Positions 27,736 to 33,036 of a stretch of DNA of 33,036 bases are shown here, in pieces. The number at the start of each line of letters is the position of its first letter. The first letter of the stretch is position 1. The notes beneath the pieces are model-generated. The model saw only the letters and a list, made by a program, of their open reading frames with translations, ran no database searches and was not told where the DNA came from. Source of the stretch: Flavobacteriaceae bacterium (lineage in GTDB: Bacteria; Bacteroidota; Bacteroidia; Flavobacteriales; Flavobacteriaceae). Where the stretch lies: NCBI GenBank assembly GCA_016780245.1, contig JADHME010000010.1, positions 1 through 33,036 of the forward strand. Reading direction: 5' to 3'. The translations under genes were made by a program, and so were the position numbers.

Positions 27736-27761
27736 TGATTCTTAATATTTAAAAGCTAAGA

Positions 27762-30700
27762 TTACCTGTTTTTTTCAACAAGCTTAGATAGAAGATCTCG
27801 AAAAGTTTGAAAATCAACTTGATATGTTAAACCAACACCTTGAGTGTAACCCAACTTATCACCAATGTACCTAAATTCATTTTCTCTATTAAATACTTTA
27901 GCTTTAAGAGATCCATCTTCATTTAGAATAAAATCAATTTGAACATCTCCAATTATTAAAGTTTCTTCTATTCCACCTATTGGGACACCAATTTTTCCAT
28001 TAAAAAGGATTCTATCACTAATTTCTGTAGATAAAGTTACTCCAAATCTATCCTCTGTTTTAATATCAAGTATATCACTTTTATCTCCCTGCAAGTAATT
28101 TAAACCAACCTTTAGTGGACCCTGGGAACCTCCTAATAAATCAGTAAAGACATCAGATACTTTTTCATAGATATTATTTGTTATTCCCTCAATAGAAACA
28201 CTAACTTCATTAATAAATATACCTTGAGTCAAAAGAGAGATAGCTTGAAGTTGTCTCACTTCAGGATCATTTAATTTATAATTAATTTCTGATGTTACAG
28301 TACTACTTGTATTTGGAAAGTAAATCTCAAAATCTGGGCTGTTTGGTTTTGTTAAATTTCCAGTAAGCTTAATTTCAACATCAGTAGGAATTTTTTTGTT
28401 AAAATTTGGATTATCCAGAAGCAGGGCTGGATTTGAACCACCAGGTACTTCATAGGTTGCAAGTAAATCCATTTGAGCCCCAAGAGGCTCACCATCCCAT
28501 ACTATTGTCCCACCATCTTTTAATTTAAATTTTTTATCAATTAAAGCAAGATCTTTAAAATTATATTCACCTTCAGTAGTTATATAATCTCCATAAATAT
28601 TAAATTTTCCATCCGAATCTATTTCCATAAATAGGTTGCCATTTCCAGTCCCACTTATATAGCTTCCTGTTTCCTGATCTATTGTTATATCTACTTGGGC
28701 ATTATTATCAATTTCAAGGTCAATATTTAAGTCAAGAGTTTTATTATTTAACTGATTGATATCTTCAAATAAATTATTCTCATTGTATAGATTTGAATTG
28801 TTTAAGTCATTAAATTCAATAAAAGAAAAGTCATCAATTGAGTAGTTATTAGATCTGGGTATTGTAATATATGTTCCTGGCTTTGTTATTGCATCAATAT
28901 CAATTGCTACCTGATCAGTTGGACCTATAATTGAAATTTGACCATCGATGAATGCTTTACCATAGAAGTTTTCATCTTTATTAAATTCTTTATTTAAAAT
29001 AAATAACCTGTCAGATTGGAATAGTAAACCTAAATTCCAGTCCTTATAATTTGTGTGGTTGATTTTACCATTTAAAGAAGAAGAAGATTTTGAATCAATA
29101 TGACCTATTGATATATTATTAAATTCAATATTTTGATTATATAGTGTAAGCTCTGAATTATCATTTATTAAGTATTCAATATTTAGATATGGAATGAAAA
29201 ATTTCGAATTATTTAATATTAAACTTCCATTATGTTGAATATTATCATACGCACCCCATAGATTTACTTGTCCAGAAATTGAACTAGAAATTTCCTTTAA
29301 AGTATTTGAGCCAATTTTTTCAACAAATGATATATCAAAGTCATTAAAATTTATATCTAAGTCTAAATTGGGTTTTTCATTAATTGCAATAACTGTTCCT
29401 TCAGACTCAAGAGTAATATTTTCGTTTTTTAATAATTTTAAATCAACTGAGTATGAATCAAAATCTGTATTTCCAAAAGCATTAAGTTCTAAATTACCTA
29501 ATTGATATTCTTTGATATTAATATCTTTTATTGAAGCATTTAAACTAAGTGTTCTGTTTGTCTCACTCCTGTTTAACTTTATTTTAGACTCAACATAACC
29601 AGAAATTGGGTTTTTATTTATTTCATAGAAATTTTGAATAAATAAGTTTGAAAGTTCAAAATTTAAATCAATATCATTCTCATTATTATAAAAACCATTG
29701 ATTAAAATGTTAGAGCCAAGATTTGATTCTAAATTAAGTTTGTTATCAACCCATTGAATATTAAAATCATAATTATTATTTGTTTCTATGAAGTCATCAT
29801 CTAGAATTTCATTTATTTCACTTAGCTCAGTTAAATATATTTTATCATTGGATGCATCAATATTAATTTCTTTCAATTTTAAATTAGATTGGATAAAATT
29901 TTTAACTGAAAAGTCAATTTCAATATTAGTCTCAGCACTAATATTATTTATATTTTTTATAGGGATGGCCTCTAGAGATATATTACCAGATGCATTCAGC
30001 CTCTTATTTAAGAGATTACCATAAATTTGGTAATCTAGCCTTAAATTTTCTCTGGTTATTCCAAGTTTGGATAATAAATTATTATTTACAATACTAGCAT
30101 CAAAATCAACATTTGTAAGATTATCATTTTTAACAATCTCAACATCTCCATCAAAGGTTATTTGTTGACCTGGTATTATTCTAAATCTTGAGTCCAATTT
30201 CAAGTTATCTAGATTAATAGAACTTAATAACTCATCATCTTTTAAAAGATTTAAAATAATATTAAAGTCAAATGAAGTTTTCTCTTTAAATAAGCCAGTA
30301 CCATAAATATTTGCAGAAGATTCATAGGTGTTGTTTTCAGAAAAACTATAATTTACAAGGTCTTTATTAAGGTTAATATTTCCATCAAGAATTGGAAGAG
30401 TAAATTGTTGATTTAAATTTAATGTTTTACTTAGTTCTTCTTCACTAATGTCAATATCAAATAAATCTATTGAAACCTCATAATCATTTGTCAATATATC
30501 TTTAAAAACTCCACTTGATTTAAGTTCTAATAGCTCTGTTTTTAAATTCAATTTTTCAAGGATAATTTCTTCTTTTAATCCTTCAAATATTATTTCTCCC
30601 TGGATAATAGTTTTATCTTCTATATTTTGATCTATAAAATTAAAATTACCTGCATTTATGCTAAATTCTAGAGAAGATTTTTGAAAATTATTAAGCTTGT

Positions 30701-31379
30701 TTTGATTATCTAACTGAAAATTTATACTCCCTCTTACAAATTGATCATCAGATACTAAATTAGAATTAGAAAAGTTTATTAAACCATCACTATAGCTCAT
30801 CTGTGAATTAAACTCTTCAATTTTTAAATCATTTACTTTACCTGAAAAACTATTTAATTTAACAAATAGACCATCATTATTATTAATTTCATATACATTC
30901 AGCTCATCGATCACAATACTATTTTGAACTGAATCAATGATTAATTTAACACTTGAGTTTAATATATTAACTCTATCAAAGAATATATTATCAATTATTT
31001 TTTCAAATTTAGTATCAAGCTTGTTTTGTTTATTGTTTGTAAGATTAATTGATATATCAAGACCTTCGATGTTTAGAGAATTATTTAAACTTAAATCTGA
31101 AACCAGTGGAAAGAAATTCGTTCTAAGTGTCTCAAGAAAAAGTATAGTATCAGATTCTTTATTTGATAATGAAATTTCATTAAAAACAACTTCACCTTTT
31201 AAATTAAATGATGAGTTTCCAATTTGTAAATAATTGTTACTATCAATGTTTATATAATTTATTACACTTTGCTTAAGATAATTTTGAACTCCAGAGGTAT
31301 TTAAAGCCACATAAAGTGAAGCAATTAGCATTATTCCAACCGCAAAAATTATTAAAAGTATTTTTTTTAAATTCTTAAT
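27762..31379 (-). CDS. tamB: TamB-like translocation and assembly module / AsmA-type lipid-transport protein, about 1205 aa
   Basis: This giant inner-membrane-anchored periplasmic beta-helical protein is related to TamB/YhdP, thought to carry phospholipids or help outer-membrane assembly. Most of the length is repetitive Asn, Asp, Leu and Ile-rich beta structure. The C-terminal TamB (DUF490) domain is recognised by GNGNLFMEIDSDGKFNIYGDY, LDNPNFNKKIPTDVEIKLTGNL and the ending YLQGDKSDILDIKTEDRFGVT to VDFQTF. The first ATG (31331) would begin inside the membrane helix. Reading upstream in frame from it gives IKNLKKILLIIFAVGI, exactly the basic residues plus helix that TamB needs. I therefore place the start at ATT 31379, though ATA 31385 is possible. 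No ATG, GTG or TTG exists in that frame before the upstream stop. Confidence 0.85.
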   Translation of the reverse strand: MKNLKKILLIIFAVGIMLIASLYVALNTSGVQNYLKQSVINYINIDSNNYLQIGNSSFNLKGEVVFNEISLSNKESDTILFLETLRTNFFPLVSDLSLNNSLNIEGLDISINLTNNKQNKLDTKFEKIIDNIFFDRVNILNSSVKLIIDSVQNSIVIDELNVYEINNNDGLFVKLNSFSGKVNDLKIEEFNSQMSYSDGLINFSNSNLVSDDQFVRGSINFQLDNQNKLNNFQKSSLEFSINAGNFNFIDQNIEDKTIIQGEIIFEGLKEEIILEKLNLKTELLELKSSGVFKDILTNDYEVSIDLFDIDISEEELSKTLNLNQQFTLPILDGNINLNKDLVNYSFSENNTYESSANIYGTGLFKEKTSFDFNIILNLLKDDELLSSINLDNLKLDSRFRIIPGQQITFDGDVEIVKNDNLTNVDFDASIVNNNLLSKLGITRENLRLDYQIYGNLLNKRLNASGNISLEAIPIKNINNISAETNIEIDFSVKNFIQSNLKLKEINIDASNDKIYLTELSEINEILDDDFIETNNNYDFNIQWVDNKLNLESNLGSNILINGFYNNENDIDLNFELSNLFIQNFYEINKNPISGYVESKIKLNRSETNRTLSLNASIKDINIKEYQLGNLELNAFGNTDFDSYSVDLKLLKNENITLESEGTVIAINEKPNLDLDINFNDFDISFVEKIGSNTLKEISSSISGQVNLWGAYDNIQHNGSLILNNSKFFIPYLNIEYLINDNSELTLYNQNIEFNNISIGHIDSKSSSSLNGKINHTNYKDWNLGLLFQSDRLFILNKEFNKDENFYGKAFIDGQISIIGPTDQVAIDIDAITKPGTYITIPRSNNYSIDDFSFIEFNDLNNSNLYNENNLFEDINQLNNKTLDLNIDLEIDNNAQVDITIDQETGSYISGTGNGNLFMEIDSDGKFNIYGDYITTEGEYNFKDLALIDKKFKLKDGGTIVWDGEPLGAQMDLLATYEVPGGSNPALLLDNPNFNKKIPTDVEIKLTGNLTKPNSPDFEIYFPNTSSTVTSEINYKLNDPEVRQLQAISLLTQGIFINEVSVSIEGITNNIYEKVSDVFTDLLGGSQGPLKVGLNYLQGDKSDILDIKTEDRFGVTLSTEISDRILFNGKIGVPIGGIEETLIIGDVQIDFILNEDGSLKAKVFNRENEFRYIGDKLGYTQGVGLTYQVDFQTFRDLLSKLVEKNR

Positions 31380-31392
31380 GACTATTCTTGAT

Positions 31393-31400
31393 TAAATTTG
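31393..31400 (+). promoter_or_regulatory. Candidate -7 element of tsaD-rsmE
   Basis: TAAATTTG matches the -7 consensus TAnnTTTG exactly, giving a start site about 10 nt before the tsaD ATG at 31417. The -33 position (31370-31373, AATT) is poor. It overlaps the tamB promoter region on the other strand. Confidence 0.45.
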
Positions 31401-31405
31401 TATTA

Positions 31406-31413
31406 CAAAGATA
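31406..31413 (-). promoter_or_regulatory. Candidate -7 element of tamB
   Basis: TATCTTTG on the minus strand matches the -7 consensus exactly. The start site would fall near 31399, leaving a leader of about 20 nt to the ATT at 31379, compared with about 68 nt to ATG 31331. The -33 position (31436-31433, TAAA), inside tsaD, is weak. Confidence 0.45.
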
Positions 31414-31416
31414 GTA

Positions 31417-32436
31417 ATGTCAAATAAAGATATTTACATACTAGGCATTGAATCTTCTTGCGATGATACATCTGCAGCAGTTTTAAAAAATGACACAGTT
31501 CTGTCAAATAAAATTGCTAACCAGTCAATACATAAAAAATATGGAGGTGTAGTACCTGAATTAGCTTCCAGGGCACATCTTTCAAACATAATACCAGTTG
31601 TTGAATCAGCTATAAAAGAATCTGGAATTTCTTTAAATGATGTATCAGCAATTGCCTTTACAAGGGGTCCAGGTCTAATGGGCTCTCTTATTGTTGGAAC
31701 TGAATTTGCAAAATCACTTGGGGTTTCACTTGAAGTTCCTGTAATTGAGGTTAATCACATGCAAGCACACATATTATCTAATTTTATTGATAATGGTAAA
31801 GAAAAGCCAGATTTTCCTTTTCTTGGAGTAACTATATCGGGTGGTCATACTCAGTTCATTTTAGTTGAAGATTATTTTAAGATGGATATACTTGGGGAAA
31901 CTTTAGATGACGCAATTGGAGAAGCTTTTGACAAGTGTGGAAAAAAAATTGGATTGGGTTACCCAGCTGGACCAGAAATTGATAAATTATCAAAAATGGG
32001 AGACGAACATAAGTTTAATTTTCCTCTGCCTAGAGTTGAAGGCGGAAATATAAGCTATAGTGGAACTAAGACAGCTTTTATTAATTTTCTTCACAAGAAT
32101 GTAAATAAGAATAAAAATTTTATTGATGAAAATTTGCATGACATATGCGCGTCAATTCAAAAAAACCTAGTAGATAACTTGTTAAATAAAGTCAAATTTT
32201 TAGCAACAAAGAACAATCTTAATTCAATAGTATTTGGAGGTGGTGTATCTGCAAACAGTTATCTTAAAAATAGATTAAATTATGAGTCAAGAGAAAATAA
32301 TTGGGAAATCTTTATTCCTGAGCTTGAATATACCACAGATAACGCTGCTATGATTGGAATTGTAGGTTATTTAAAGTATTCTACATCTGAAATATCAGAT
32401 TTAAAATCTACACCTTTACCAAGATATAGTTTCTAA
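31417..32436 (+). CDS. tsaD: tRNA N6-threonylcarbamoyladenosine transferase subunit TsaD, 339 aa
   Basis: TsaD transfers the threonylcarbamoyl group to A37 of ANN-decoding tRNAs, working with TsaB and TsaE. The ASKHA-fold start is ILGIESSCDDTSAAVL. The metal-binding motif is His114-MQA-His118 (EVNHMQAHIL). VTISGGHTQFILV, GYPAGPEIDKL and VFGGGVSANSYLK follow, and TDNAAMIG lies near the end with the final metal-binding Asp. Length is typical. Its TAA shares one base with the ATG of rsmE (TAATG). It is divergent from tamB across 37 bp. Confidence 0.97.
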   Translation: MSNKDIYILGIESSCDDTSAAVLKNDTVLSNKIANQSIHKKYGGVVPELASRAHLSNIIPVVESAIKESGISLNDVSAIAFTRGPGLMGSLIVGTEFAKSLGVSLEVPVIEVNHMQAHILSNFIDNGKEKPDFPFLGVTISGGHTQFILVEDYFKMDILGETLDDAIGEAFDKCGKKIGLGYPAGPEIDKLSKMGDEHKFNFPLPRVEGGNISYSGTKTAFINFLHKNVNKNKNFIDENLHDICASIQKNLVDNLLNKVKFLATKNNLNSIVFGGGVSANSYLKNRLNYESRENNWEIFIPELEYTTDNAAMIGIVGYLKYSTSEISDLKSTPLPRYSF

Positions 32437-33036
32437 TGAATTTATTTTTTTCAAATTTTAGCCAAACTGATAATGAGATAATAGTCAATGAAAATGACAG
32501 TAGACATATATTAAAATCATATAGAAAAGGTATAGGGGATATACTTAATTTTACTAATGGAAATGGCCTTTTAGCAGAATGTAAAATAATAGAAAAAGGA
32601 AAAAAAATTAAAGTTAAAATAGTAAAAATATCAAAGAATAAACCTAATAAAGTATCAATTCATATTGCAATCTCTCCTCTAAAAAATCCATCTAGATTTG
32701 AATGGTTTGTTGAAAAAGCGACGGAGATTGGTATAAATGAAATAACTCCAATTATAACCAAGTATTCAGAAAAAAAGAAAGTAAATCATGAAAGGCTTGA
32801 GAGGATTTCTATTAGCTCTTTGAAGCAATCGAACCAACTATTCAAACCTAAGATTAACAGTACTGAAAAATTTTCTGATTTTATAAAAAATAATAGTGAT
32901 CAAAAGATAATGGCAAATCTTAAGACAAAAAATATTTTAGCAAAAGGGTCTATAAACTCAAATCAAATTTGTCTTGTTATTGGTCCTGAAGGTGGATTTT
33001 CAGATGATGAGATTCAAGAGGCAAAAAATAATAAAA
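32436..33036 (+). CDS. rsmE: 16S rRNA (uracil(1498)-N(3))-methyltransferase RsmE (partial, 3' end cut by window)
   Basis: RsmE methylates U1498 of 16S rRNA using S-adenosylmethionine and has a SPOUT knot fold. The first 200 codons are present. The N-terminal PUA-like part contains DSRHILKSYRKGIGDILNFTNGNG. The core shows EWFVEKATEIGINEITPI, SSLKQSNQLFKPKI, and the SAM-knot motif LVIGPEGGFSDDEIQEA near the right edge. The start ATG overlaps the tsaD stop by one base. The usual Arg after 'QS' is replaced (KQSNQLF), which I believe is common in this phylum. Confidence 0.93.
   Translation, partial: MNLFFSNFSQTDNEIIVNENDSRHILKSYRKGIGDILNFTNGNGLLAECKIIEKGKKIKVKIVKISKNKPNKVSIHIAISPLKNPSRFEWFVEKATEIGINEITPIITKYSEKKKVNHERLERISISSLKQSNQLFKPKINSTEKFSDFIKNNSDQKIMANLKTKNILAKGSINSNQICLVIGPEGGFSDDEIQEAKNNK

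Noticed and set aside
27731-27757. Stem-loop between tamB and pfkA as a terminator
   Set aside because: The stem is about seven pairs with a mismatch, a 12-nt loop and no T-tract.

Overview
The window reads as a chromosomal stretch from a member of the Bacteroidota, most likely a marine flavobacterium. The evidence is strongly AT-rich DNA, a SusC/SusD pair, bacillithiol synthase BshA, several lipoprotein signal peptides of the '(V/M)SC' type, -7 promoter elements of the form TAnnTTTG, almost no Shine-Dalgarno sequences, and core-gene neighbourhoods (amidase/lptD/ridA and tamB/tsaD/rsmE) that I recall from Flavobacteriia. No rRNA, tRNA, CRISPR, insertion sequence or phage gene was recognised. 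No gap between genes exceeds about 160 bp.

Region A (1-9302, minus strand) is a glycan-uptake (polysaccharide utilisation) cluster. In transcription order it holds a SusC TonB-dependent transporter, a SusD surface lipoprotein, an intrinsic terminator or attenuator, a large FG-GAP/ASPIC-UnbV lipoprotein, and a GH20 beta-N-acetylhexosaminidase lipoprotein that is cut by the left edge. A separate minus-strand gene just upstream (9463-10359) encodes a secreted alpha/beta hydrolase of the carbohydrate-esterase type. The GH20 enzyme suggests a GlcNAc- or GalNAc-containing glycan as substrate.

Region B (10444-12709, plus strand) is a small coupled operon. Two hydrophobic microproteins (43 and 29 aa) and a secreted penicillin-acylase-family Ntn hydrolase are joined by one-base TAATG stop/start overlaps. 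It converges with bshA, sharing the four bases TTAA.

Region C (12706-21768, minus strand) is one tightly packed series of eight genes: N-acetylmuramoyl-L-alanine amidase with a SPOR domain, an MCE/MlaD lipid-transport protein, a membrane Fe-S protein, a HAD phosphatase, a CCG-type Fe-S protein, a 160-aa conserved protein of unknown role, a secreted GH3 glycosidase fused to a serine beta-lactamase domain, and BshA. It combines cell-envelope maintenance with redox chemistry. The divergent plus-strand genes are lptD and ridA (21845-24826).

Region D (24827-31379, minus strand) holds an N-acetylglucosamine-kinase-type sugar kinase, gap and pfkA as an operon with a good promoter, plus the giant envelope protein TamB upstream. 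Region E (31417-33036, plus strand) is tsaD followed by a truncated rsmE, divergent from tamB across a 37-bp region with interleaved promoters.

The most interesting observations are the translationally coupled microprotein pair in front of the acylase, the apparent ATT start of tamB supported by a promoter of matching geometry, the terminator that splits susCD from the ASPIC/GH20 genes, and the number of TTG starts. I did not find a convincing, wholly new defence or mobile system here.
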